Source of the DNA: Tannerella sp.
GTDB taxonomy: Bacteria > Bacteroidota > Bacteroidia > Bacteroidales > Tannerellaceae
Assembly (NCBI GenBank): GCA_031271245.1
Contig: JAISWC010000039.1
Span: forward strand, 1-14,424
Direction of reading: 5' to 3'
Length of the DNA stretch: 14,424 bases
Part shown: positions 1-6,059 of the stretch, one piece after another
Numbering within the stretch: position 1 is the stretch's first letter
How the letters are laid out: every line of letters starts with the position of its first letter
Program-made: the position numbers and the translations under genes
The notes under the pieces: generated by a model
The model's database searches: none
What the model saw: only the letters and a program-made list of their open reading frames with translations
Told to the model about the DNA's origin: nothing

Positions 1-251
1 GAAATTCCCGCGGCGGCAATCGCTTCGAGGTCGGCTGTGACGCCCTCTTTCGATACATTCCCGCCGATAAAAAACAGCAGCGTTTCGGGATGATATACTC
101 GCGGAGGCGACTGAAACGCCTTCACATCGGCTTTCCCGAACGGCCGATTGAGTTCTTTGACCGACGGGATAAATGGCGTCGTCTGCTGTTGAGTGCATGC
201 CTGAATGATTAGATACAAACTAATCAGATAAATGTACTTTAAGCTTTTCAT
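1..251 (-). CDS. Lipoprotein glycoside hydrolase, GH106-like (N-terminal fragment)
   Basis: Partial gene: the start codon is CAT at 249-251 on the plus strand and the frame stays open to the left edge (83 codons visible). The N terminus is a type II signal peptide: basic MKSLK, a hydrophobic stretch, then the lipobox I-Q-A-C with Cys19 as the probable lipidation site. The mature part reads PSVKELNRPFG, then FFIGGNVSKEG, then DLEAIAAAGI. The pattern 'aromatic-x-x-G-x-(I/V)-(S/T)-KEG-(I/V)-xxDLExxxxxGI' is what I recall from the start of large secreted glycoside hydrolases of the GH106 (alpha-L-rhamnosidase-like) type in Bacteroidetes. The usual W at the aromatic position is F here. The catalytic domain lies outside the window, so the family call is inference. 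The GxxExxY cassette begins only 9 bp upstream of this start codon, so the original promoter of the gene has probably been displaced or altered. Confidence 0.6.
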   Translation of the reverse strand, partial: MKSLKYIYLISLYLIIQACTQQQTTPFIPSVKELNRPFGKADVKAFQSPPRVYHPETLLFFIGGNVSKEGVTADLEAIAAAGI

Positions 252-270
252 ATTGTTCACAAATTATTTT

Positions 271-347
271 TGTCCACGAATTACACGAATTTCCACGAAT
301 TATTATTGTATTGTCTTATTCGTGTTAATTCGTGTAATTCGTGGACA
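271..347. repeat. 77-bp imperfect palindrome, left copy
   Basis: The 30-nt arms (271-300 and 318-347) pair at 28 of 30 positions, around a 17-nt loop (301-317). Both arms are built from a short repeated word, CACGAATT. The copy matches 740-815 except for a one-base indel in the loop and the extreme ends. It sits 4 bp beyond the stop codon of the GxxExxY gene and 19 bp before the start of the glycoside hydrolase gene. As RNA it would form a long stem just upstream of that start. Confidence 0.9.
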
Positions 348-351
348 GTTT

Positions 352-723
352 TTATAATACCATTCTGCTATATTCTAAACTTTTATTCCCGAAATTAATT
401 AACAATCCTATTTTTAGGTCTGTCGCCTTCATATAGTTCAACAGTTGAGATTTGTGTACCGGAGCTAAAAGATCTGCCGCTTTCAGTTCCACGATCACTT
501 TGTTGAAACAGATAAAATCTGCTTCGTAAAACTTTTTAAGCAGATTGTTTTTATAGTAAATCTCAAGTCGAACTTCTCTTTTATATGGAACATTCCGAAG
601 TTGAAACTCGATTTCCAGTGCTTCCTGATACACGGCTTCCAAAAAACCACAGCCTAACTCGTTGTGTACTTCCATTGCTGCGCCGATTATTTGATAAACC
701 TCTTCTTTATATATTAGATCCAT
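352..723 (-). CDS. GxxExxY protein (PD-(D/E)XK nuclease-like, PF13366/TIGR04256 type)
   Basis: A 123-residue protein, the usual length of this family. The signature G26-F-L-E29-A-V-Y32 is present, followed by a PD-(D/E)XK-like core: Asp69 in YEADF, then E79-L-K81 in IVELKA. The HKSQLLNYMK segment (from His90) supplies the conserved Gln/Tyr helix. No signal peptide or membrane segment is visible, so it is probably cytoplasmic. Family knowledge: these proteins are annotated as PD-(D/E)XK nuclease superfamily members, but no biochemical role is firmly established to my knowledge, and catalysis here is inferred from the motif only. Palindromic repeats closely flank the gene on both sides, which suggests that gene and repeats spread as a unit. 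It is oriented like the downstream glycoside hydrolase gene, so read-through into that gene is possible. Confidence 0.9.
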   Translation of the reverse strand: MDLIYKEEVYQIIGAAMEVHNELGCGFLEAVYQEALEIEFQLRNVPYKREVRLEIYYKNNLLKKFYEADFICFNKVIVELKAADLLAPVHKSQLLNYMKATDLKIGLLINFGNKSLEYSRMVL

Positions 724-739
724 GTCTGTCTATTTTTTA

Positions 740-815
740 TCCACGAATTACACGAATTTCCACGAATTATTTATTGTATTGTCTTATTCGTGTTAATTCG
801 TGTAATTCGTGGACA
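740..815. repeat. 77-bp imperfect palindrome, right copy
   Basis: Second copy of the palindrome at 271-347, in the same orientation, with one extra T in the loop. Together with the left copy it brackets the GxxExxY gene, lying 16 bp upstream of its start codon. Its outer flank continues into AAAATAATTT, mirrored at the left end of the cassette. Confidence 0.9.
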
Positions 816-877
816 AAAATAATTTCCCAATTTCAGAGTTCCTGACCCACAAATAATGGAGTGAAACAGTGCGGATT

Positions 878-1090
878 ATGAACACACAAAAGGCGGTTAC
901 GACCGTTTCTCAAAACCGTTACGATGAGGTCATCGTCAGCATCCGAACCTCCGAACCAACCAGGAAAGTCCAAGAAATTTACGACCGCCTGCACTACAAA
1001 TCGCGTCCCTACTCCAAACGAAAATTTGTAGTACACAAATCGGCATTTGAAAAAATGGATGTCGTTGATTTTAGAAAATTGGTGACGTAA
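878..1090 (+). CDS. Small ORF of unknown function (70 aa)
   Basis: A 70-codon ORF beginning MNTQKAVTT. An in-frame GTG at 869 would add three residues, but the ATG at 878 is the more natural start. The product is basic with no signal peptide or membrane segment (for example RLHYKSRPYSKRKFVVHKS). I do not recognise the family. The reason to annotate it is that its 3' half (964-1090) and 20 bp beyond are repeated at 11772-11918 with 9 mismatches and no indel. The substitutions there keep the same reading frame and stop position, although that copy has no start. The sequence may therefore be part of a dispersed accessory or mobile unit. It begins 53 bp right of the GxxExxY cassette. Confidence 0.4.
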   Translation: MNTQKAVTTVSQNRYDEVIVSIRTSEPTRKVQEIYDRLHYKSRPYSKRKFVVHKSAFEKMDVVDFRKLVT

Positions 1091-1110
1091 TGGGTTGCAA
1101 TGTGGGTTAA
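964..1110 (+). repeat. 147-bp dispersed direct repeat, copy 1
   Basis: Matches 11772-11918 over 147 aligned bases with 9 mismatches (about 94% identity) and no gaps. The match starts abruptly inside the 70-codon ORF and ends 20 bp after its stop, at GGGTTAA. The two copies lie 10,808 bp apart in the same orientation and bracket copA and the whole amino-sugar operon. Confidence 0.9.
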
Positions 1111-1236
1111 GCATTAAAGAGACGCTCTTCCTGCTGCCGTAAAAATCCTTACCCGACAAAAAGTTCTTCGATGGAACAGGTTGTTACGGAAAAAACACTA
1201 CCTTTACCCGCCAGACTGTAAAAGAGGAAAAACAAT

Positions 1237-1440
1237 ATGGCAGAAAGAGATAAAAGAAATGATACGGCATTGTATGGAATGGTGGAAGAGGTTCCTATTC
1301 TTTATAACGATTCTGTTTTTGAGGAAAGTACGAACAGGCTGGCTGGCCCTGAAGCCGGACCGCGTCTGGTTGCTATATCGAAACATTACCTGTCCGTTAT
1401 CACCGGACAAACGCCCCGAAAATACAGGGACAGCCTGTAG
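1237..1440 (+). pseudogene. Probable decayed AraC-type regulator remnant upstream of copA
   Basis: A 67-codon ORF with ATG at 1237 preceded by AGAGGA, ending 2 bp before the copA start. Two segments resemble the second helix-turn-helix of AraC-family regulators: ILYNDSVFEESTNRLA (compare the common pattern LL-Y-(T/N)-D-x-S-V-x-E-I-A-x-R-L-G-F) and YLSVITGQTPRKYRDSL (compare F-K-x-x-T-G-x-T-P-x-x-Y-R-x-S). The stretch between them fits poorly, and there is no room for the first helix-turn-helix. I read this as a broken or frameshifted remnant. Small AraC-type regulators are often adjacent to copper ATPase genes in Bacteroidetes, which fits the position. The alternative is an unrelated small ORF that is translated together with copA. 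Confidence 0.4.
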
Positions 1441-1442
1441 AC

Positions 1443-3605
1443 ATGTCATACACTAAAACGATAACAATGAACAGAAAACGACCCATACCCGTAAAAACGG
1501 TATCATTCAAAGTACACGGCATGAGTTGTGCCGTGTGCGCCTCCCATGTGAAGAAAACGCTCGAAAACGGAGGCGCGGAGGACGTATCGGTCAGTTTCGC
1601 GACGGGCGACGTCACGTTCCGGATCGACGAAGAAACGGAGAAGAAGCTGCCGCAGATGTTCAGGCAGATCGAAAAACTGGGTTATACCGTCGCGCAGACG
1701 GACCGGCCACAGGCGCCGGTCGCCTTCTACAAAACCGGCCTGTTCCGCCTCCTTTTCTGCGCCTGCTTCACGCTCCCGTTACTGCTGCACATGGTCTGGC
1801 CGGATGCGGTCTGGGCGAATCCGCGCCTGCAGTTCCTGCTTTCCCTCCCCGTCTACCTTGCGGGACTGGTCAGCTTCGGCAAACCGGCCGTCCGCTCGTT
1901 ACTCGGCCGGATGCCGGACATGAACGTGCTGATCCTGCTGGGGGCTACAGCTGCGTACGTTTACAGCCTGGCGGGTCTGTTCCTGTATGGCGAACATGCG
2001 CATCACTATCTATTTTTCGAGTCGTCGGCCTCCATCATCACCCTGGTTCTGCTGGGGCGTTACATAGAAGAAAAGGCCGTTGAAAAAACCTCTTCGTCCA
2101 TTGCCGATCTGGTTCGGCTGCAAAAAACAACCGCCCGGAAGATTCTTTTCGGCCGGAAGGCGGAGAAGATTGTCAGCGTTGACAACAGTCAGTTGCAAGT
2201 TGGAGACCGCGTGCTGATCAACACCGGCGATCAGGTGCCGACAGACGGCTGCATCGTCTGGGGCGAAGCTTCCGTGAACGAGGCCATGCTGACGGGCGAG
2301 AGCGATTCGACAAGCAAGCGCACGGGAGATACGCTGACCGGCGGCACCCTCCTCGAATCGGGCACGGTCAGGATGCGGGTCACCGCCGTCGGCAGGGACA
2401 CGGCGCTGGCGCGTATCATTGAACTGGTGAAACTGGCGCAGAACGAAAAATCGGTCATGCAACAGTTGGCCGACCGCATCAGCGCCGTCTTTGTACCGGC
2501 CGTCCTGCTGATTGCCCTCGCGACCTTTGGCGTCTGGCGCTGGCTCCTGGCCGTTCCGTTTGTCGATGCGCTAATGTACGGCATTTCGGTGACGGTCATT
2601 GCCTGTCCGTGCGCAATGGGACTGGCCACGCCGCTGGCACTGATGGTCGGGATGGGACGGGCGGCCAAAAACGGGATTCTGATCAAAGGCATGAGGCCAC
2701 TGGAAGCGTGTACCCGGATTCGCCTCATCGCTTTTGACAAAACGGGTACGCTCACGACCGGCGAGCCGGTCATCACGGCCTTTGCTTCCCTCGAAAACAG
2801 GGAAAACGAACTAAAGTCTTTCGCCCTCGCGCTGGAAAAACATTCCTCCCATCCCGTCGCTCGCTGCATCACGAAAAGCTGGCACGGCGCCGCACCCGTC
2901 GAAATGGCGCGCGTAACGGAGATACGGGGGAAAGGCATGTCCGGCCTCACGGCGGATGGCACCGCGATTTTCATCGGCGCGGCACCTGCGCCGGACGACG
3001 CCTCTTTCCCGCCCGGTCATTCCCTGTACGTCACCCGCGACCAAAAGGTGGTCGGCTGGATCGACCTACAGGAAGAAGTGCGACCGGAAGCGCGGGAAGT
3101 GATTGAACAGCTGAAGCGGCTGCACATCCGCCCGGTGATCGTCAGTGGCGACCGGGAGAGCAAGTGTCGGGCGATCGCCCGGCAACTGGGCATAGAGACC
3201 GTTTACGCCGAACAGACGCCCGAACAGAAACCGGCCATCCTGAAAGAATTGATGCGTACGGCACCCACAGCAATGGTGGGCGATGGCATCAACGACGCGC
3301 CGGCGCTGGCCACGGCACACCTCGGCATCTCCCTGAGCGACGCTTCCCGGATTGCTATGCAACAGGCCGACATGCTCCTTCTGGATGCCAGCCTGAAACG
3401 ACTCCCGCTGGCGCTGGGACTGGGAAAACACACCTTTATCACGGTAAAGGAAAATCTGTTCTGGGCGTTCATTTACAACGTAATCGCAATTCCGGTAGCT
3501 GCCTGCGGGTTCCTGACGCCAACCCTCGCTGCGGCTTCCATGGCGCTGTCCGACGTGTTTTTACTGGCAAACTCCATGCGATTGAAATTCAAGAAAGTGA
3601 TATAG
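1443..3605 (+). CDS. copA: Cu(+)-exporting P1B-type ATPase
   Basis: A 720-residue heavy-metal pump of the inner membrane that exports Cu(+)/Ag(+) from the cytoplasm using ATP. Domains in order: one N-terminal HMA metal-binding domain (residues ~18-85) with G-M-S-C29-A-V-C32; membrane helices from ~95; the actuator loop with T284-G-E-S287; the intramembrane metal site C388-P-C390; the phosphorylation loop D432-K-T-G-T-L-T; the nucleotide-binding H470-P471; and the hinge G613-D-G-I-N-D618. The last two helices carry YNVIAIP and a Met/Ser-containing segment (MALSDVFLLANSM), typical of the P1B-1 copper group rather than Zn/Cd pumps. All catalytic motifs are intact. The start at 1443 has little upstream signal; an in-frame ATG at 1467 (Met9), preceded by an A-rich stretch, is an equally possible start and keeps the HMA domain. 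The neighbour upstream is a probable AraC remnant, so the usual local regulator may be lost. Confidence 0.95.
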   Translation: MSYTKTITMNRKRPIPVKTVSFKVHGMSCAVCASHVKKTLENGGAEDVSVSFATGDVTFRIDEETEKKLPQMFRQIEKLGYTVAQTDRPQAPVAFYKTGLFRLLFCACFTLPLLLHMVWPDAVWANPRLQFLLSLPVYLAGLVSFGKPAVRSLLGRMPDMNVLILLGATAAYVYSLAGLFLYGEHAHHYLFFESSASIITLVLLGRYIEEKAVEKTSSSIADLVRLQKTTARKILFGRKAEKIVSVDNSQLQVGDRVLINTGDQVPTDGCIVWGEASVNEAMLTGESDSTSKRTGDTLTGGTLLESGTVRMRVTAVGRDTALARIIELVKLAQNEKSVMQQLADRISAVFVPAVLLIALATFGVWRWLLAVPFVDALMYGISVTVIACPCAMGLATPLALMVGMGRAAKNGILIKGMRPLEACTRIRLIAFDKTGTLTTGEPVITAFASLENRENELKSFALALEKHSSHPVARCITKSWHGAAPVEMARVTEIRGKGMSGLTADGTAIFIGAAPAPDDASFPPGHSLYVTRDQKVVGWIDLQEEVRPEAREVIEQLKRLHIRPVIVSGDRESKCRAIARQLGIETVYAEQTPEQKPAILKELMRTAPTAMVGDGINDAPALATAHLGISLSDASRIAMQQADMLLLDASLKRLPLALGLGKHTFITVKENLFWAFIYNVIAIPVAACGFLTPTLAAASMALSDVFLLANSMRLKFKKVI

Positions 3606-3735
3606 CAGCGACGAAAGAGAATGAAGCATTGAGCAAGTCCCAATGACGGACTTCATTGCATTCCCGGATACGGTACGCTCCCCGCAAAACCATTCGGTTA
3701 TCTGCGGACAAATAGAACGCTGATTTTCTGACGAC

Positions 3736-3825
3736 TCCACGGACAATCTGAAGCGTACGTGCAGGACAGCCTGAAATGCACATGCATTATAACCTATAAT
3801 GCACGTGCAGAATAACCTGATGCGC
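3736..3825. repeat. Four degenerate ~23-bp tandem units
   Basis: Consecutive units at 3736-3758, 3759-3781, 3782-3804 and 3805-3825 (23, 23, 23 and 21 bp). They share a core of the form (G)GACA-nn-CTGAA followed by a GCAC-like end; the first two share GGACA and CTGAA at the same register. Pairwise identity is only about 65-75% by eye, so this is a decayed or loosely conserved array. The period is not a multiple of three, arguing against coding. Confidence 0.5.
3777..3809. other. Strong hairpin, 15-bp stem
   Basis: TGCACATGCATTATA (3777-3791), loop ACC, then TATAATGCACGTGCA (3795-3809): 14 of 15 bases pair. There is no T-run after either arm, so a simple intrinsic terminator is not obvious. 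It lies across the second and third tandem units of the local repeat array. It could act in RNA folding at the 3' end of the copA message. Confidence 0.6.
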
Positions 3826-3994
3826 GAGTCGGCCTCCCGCTTCGTTTGAGAAACAGGCAAAGGCATCTCATGCAACAACTTCAAGTAGTTGGCAGTTAGT
3901 AGAGAGCGCATCGCTGTGACACAAAACCATCCGGCAAGCCGCAATTACTATCCACTAACTACTAACTTCCTGTTTGTGTACAAAACTGTGCCGT

Positions 3995-4018
3995 GTGCAG
4001 TATAACTGCCGGCTGCAC
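3995..4018 (-). terminator. Possible terminator of the leftward operon
   Basis: A GTGCAG/CTGCAC 6-bp stem with a 12-nt loop lies 33 bp past the nagB-like stop codon. Reading leftward, a short TTTT follows about 10-15 nt later. The stem is short and the T-run distant, so this is a weak candidate. Confidence 0.25.
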
Positions 4019-4050
4019 TATAAGCAGTGGCGCCTCTCTGCAAGACGATG

Positions 4051-4824
4051 TCACCCGTTTGCCGGCGCGCTGTCGGTATCGACATACAGCGTGGCATATG
4101 GATGGAGCCGCAGGCAGGTGGCGGGAATATGCTCGGATATGGCGTCGTGCAGGGTGTGCCACACAGCCCGGGCCTTGGTGGGGCCGGGCACCATGCAAAA
4201 CAGTCTGGAGGCGCGCATCAGTACCGGAATGGTCAGGGTGAGCGCGTGCGTAGGCACATCGTCCAGCGTGGCGAAGCAGCCGTCGTTCACCTGCTGGTGC
4301 CGGCAGGCCATATCCAGTTCTACCTGTTTCACCCATACCGGGTCGTTGAAATCGGCCACGTGCGGGTCGTTGAAAGCCACATGTCCGTTTTCGCCGATGC
4401 CCATGCAGACGATGTCTGCCGGATAGCGCTGCAACAGTGCGGTGTAACGGCTACATTCCGCCGCCGTACCGTCCGGGCTGTCCGGGTTCAGGTAGTTTAT
4501 GGAGAGAAAGGGCAGCCGGTCGAAAATATGTGTTTTCAAATAGTTCCCGAAGCGTTGCGGCGCGTCGGGAGACAGACCGACGTATTCGTCCATGTGAAAC
4601 GCACGCACGCGGTGCCAGTCGATGTCCGGCTCGCGGCGGAGGGCGGCGAGAAATTCGTTTTGCGAAGGTGCGGCGGCGAAAATCATGTGGACGGTGTCCC
4701 TCTGTTGCAGCAGGTTGCGGAGCGTGTTGCCCGCATCTGCGGCGGCAGATTCGCCCACTGCCTGCCGTGAGGCATGGATGCGAACCTGCAAACTGTCTTT
4801 AGTGACTGATTGTCTTACTGACAT
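4051..4824 (-). CDS. Glucosamine-6-phosphate deaminase family protein (NagB-like)
   Basis: A 257-residue cytoplasmic enzyme of the NagB/6-phosphogluconolactonase fold, expected to convert an amino-sugar 6-phosphate to the keto-sugar phosphate plus ammonia. Visible motifs: AAAPSQNEFL (residues 50-59, phosphate loop), F76-H-M-D79-E-Y (catalytic Asp of FHMDEY), and G142-I-G-E-N146-G-H148-V-A-F-N-D153-P. As I recall E. coli NagB, the last motif is GNDGHIAFNEP with Asp141, His143 and Glu148. Here the Asp position is Asn146 and the Glu position is Asp153, while the His is kept. This is the pattern of a paralogous branch rather than housekeeping NagB, so no gene symbol is given. The start codon abuts the nagA stop codon with no gap, implying translational coupling. 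It is the last gene of the operon. Confidence 0.85.
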   Translation of the reverse strand: MSVRQSVTKDSLQVRIHASRQAVGESAAADAGNTLRNLLQQRDTVHMIFAAAPSQNEFLAALRREPDIDWHRVRAFHMDEYVGLSPDAPQRFGNYLKTHIFDRLPFLSINYLNPDSPDGTAAECSRYTALLQRYPADIVCMGIGENGHVAFNDPHVADFNDPVWVKQVELDMACRHQQVNDGCFATLDDVPTHALTLTIPVLMRASRLFCMVPGPTKARAVWHTLHDAISEHIPATCLRLHPYATLYVDTDSAPANG

Positions 4825-6012
4825 TTATAATTTGTTTAAGATGATGTTTCCGTTTATGATTACCGTCTGCATGTTGACGGATTCGTCAAAAATGACGATG
4901 TCGGCATCCTTTCCTCTTGCCAGGCTGCCTTTGTGGCGGTCGATACCCATGATGCGCGCCGGCGTGGCCGTCGCCATTTGAACGGTTTGCAGCAGGGGGA
5001 ATTTCCCGACGGAAATGCCGGTTCGCACCAGCCGGTCGGTCGTGGCCACGCTGCCGGCAAAGACCGAGCGGTCGGGCAGTTTGGCCACGCCGTCTTCCAC
5101 AATCACCGGCCGTCCGTGCGTCAGGCTGCCGATGATGCTGGGTCCTTCCGGCATACCGGCTGCGCGCATCGCGTCGGTCACGAGGGCGATGTGCTCCGGC
5201 CCCTTGATTTGGTAAACCAGTTGCAGCAGGGGGGCGGGCAGGTGCACGCCGTCGGCAATCAGTTCCACCGTCATGCCGGGCGTGAGGTAAGCCGCCTCGA
5301 CCACGCCGGCATAGCGGCGGGCGTTGCGGCGCGTAATCGTCGAGGTACACGAGTAGAAATGCGTCACGTGCGTAAAGCCCCAGTCGAACGCTTCGAGCGC
5401 TTCGTCGAAAAGCGCATCGGTATGTCCCATTGCCGGCAGGATGCCGCGGGCTGTCAGGGCACCGGCAAACGCCTTGCTGCCTTCCAGTTCGGGGGCTGCG
5501 CTCCAGCGGGCGATCAGGCCGGAGGCTTCCTCCAGCAGAGGCAGGTATTCGTCCGGATGGGGATTGCGGATGTGGTTCGGATCCTGCGCGCCCCGCTGGT
5601 TCATGGCGAAATAGGGCCCTTCCAGGTGAAGCCCCGCCATGGTGGCGCCGCGCGTGTTGGCGGCTGCGGCTTCGCGGTAGACGGCACAGGTATGCCGCGT
5701 TTCTTCGGCCGTGGCCGCCACGGTGGTTGGGAACAGCGTCGTTGTGCCGTGCTGCGCATGAGTCTCGACGACGGTCAGCCAGGCGGCCGCCGTGCCGTCC
5801 ATGAAATCGGCGCCTCCCGCTCCGTGCACATGCAGGTCGATGAATCCGGGAGAAACATAATGTCCACGAGCGTCAATCACTTCGGCTCCGGGAAAGTCGA
5901 CCCGGTCGCCTCCCACTTCGCATATCTTCCCGTCTGCCAGGCAGACTTCTCCGGGAATGATTCGCGTGGGGGTAAGCAGCCGGCCGTTGATAATCTTTAT
6001 TCGCTTTGTCAT
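4825..6012 (-). CDS. nagA: N-acetylglucosamine-6-phosphate deacetylase
   Basis: A 395-residue amidohydrolase-superfamily enzyme that removes acetate from an N-acetyl amino-sugar 6-phosphate in the cytoplasm, feeding the NagB step. Metal and catalytic residues are visible: H61-V-H63-G after the first strand, E131 in GLHLEGPYF, H197 in MGHTDA, H218 in VTHFYS, and D280 in LVTDAM. LIADGVHLP (251-259) is the substrate-binding strand. The HxH pair is like the two-metal NagA type; E. coli lacks it. The usual THLFNAM motif is replaced by THFYSCTSTITRRN, which I associate with a second Bacteroidetes NagA branch. Length is normal. It lies 47 bp after the transporter gene and directly precedes the nagB-like gene. 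Confidence 0.93.
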   Translation of the reverse strand: MTKRIKIINGRLLTPTRIIPGEVCLADGKICEVGGDRVDFPGAEVIDARGHYVSPGFIDLHVHGAGGADFMDGTAAAWLTVVETHAQHGTTTLFPTTVAATAEETRHTCAVYREAAAANTRGATMAGLHLEGPYFAMNQRGAQDPNHIRNPHPDEYLPLLEEASGLIARWSAAPELEGSKAFAGALTARGILPAMGHTDALFDEALEAFDWGFTHVTHFYSCTSTITRRNARRYAGVVEAAYLTPGMTVELIADGVHLPAPLLQLVYQIKGPEHIALVTDAMRAAGMPEGPSIIGSLTHGRPVIVEDGVAKLPDRSVFAGSVATTDRLVRTGISVGKFPLLQTVQMATATPARIMGIDRHKGSLARGKDADIVIFDESVNMQTVIINGNIILNKL

Positions 6013-6059
6013 ATTTGATTGTGTTTAAGATTTTATACTTTTTGTATTGTATGGACGGT

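Larger units (their letters stand above)
261..825. mobile_element. GxxExxY cassette with 31-bp terminal inverted repeats
   Basis: A discrete 565-bp unit. Positions 261-291 are the exact reverse complement of 795-825 (31 of 31), forming terminal inverted repeats. Inside lie two direct copies of a 77-bp imperfect palindrome (271-347 and 740-815), and between them a single 123-residue gene (352-723) that nearly fills the space. The cassette is more AT-rich than its neighbours. No target-site duplication is evident: the flanks are 251-260 tattgttcac and 826-835 cccaatttca. The outermost A/T tracts (aaattattt, aaataattt) belong to the inverted repeat but are absent from the inner ends of the palindromes. 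Recombination between the two palindromes would therefore leave one longer perfect hairpin. Mobility is inferred from this architecture; there is no transposase. Confidence 0.55.
3606..4050. other. Non-coding region between convergent copA and nagB-like genes
   Basis: About 445 bp with no convincing gene. It contains overlapping short inverted repeats just after copA (3620-3657: AATGAAG/CTTCATT and AAGTCC/GGACTT, which share bases and so exclude each other), the ~23-bp repeat units at 3736-3825, a 9-bp inverted repeat AGTTAGTAG/CTACTAACT (3894-3902, 3959-3967), and a possible terminator hairpin for the leftward operon near 3995-4018. Confidence 0.6.

Noticed and set aside
271..815. CRISPR-like array from the repeated CACGAATT words
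   Set aside because: Only two palindromes separated by a gene; no regular spacers and no cas genes.
833..1159. 108-codon minus-strand frame overlapping the small unknown ORF
   Set aside because: No homology signal, and the plus-strand frame is the one preserved in the second copy of the repeat.
4933..6018. Long open frame (361 codons) on the plus strand opposite nagA
   Set aside because: It is antisense to a gene with all NagA motifs, has no recognisable domains, and long antisense frames are expected in GC-rich coding DNA.
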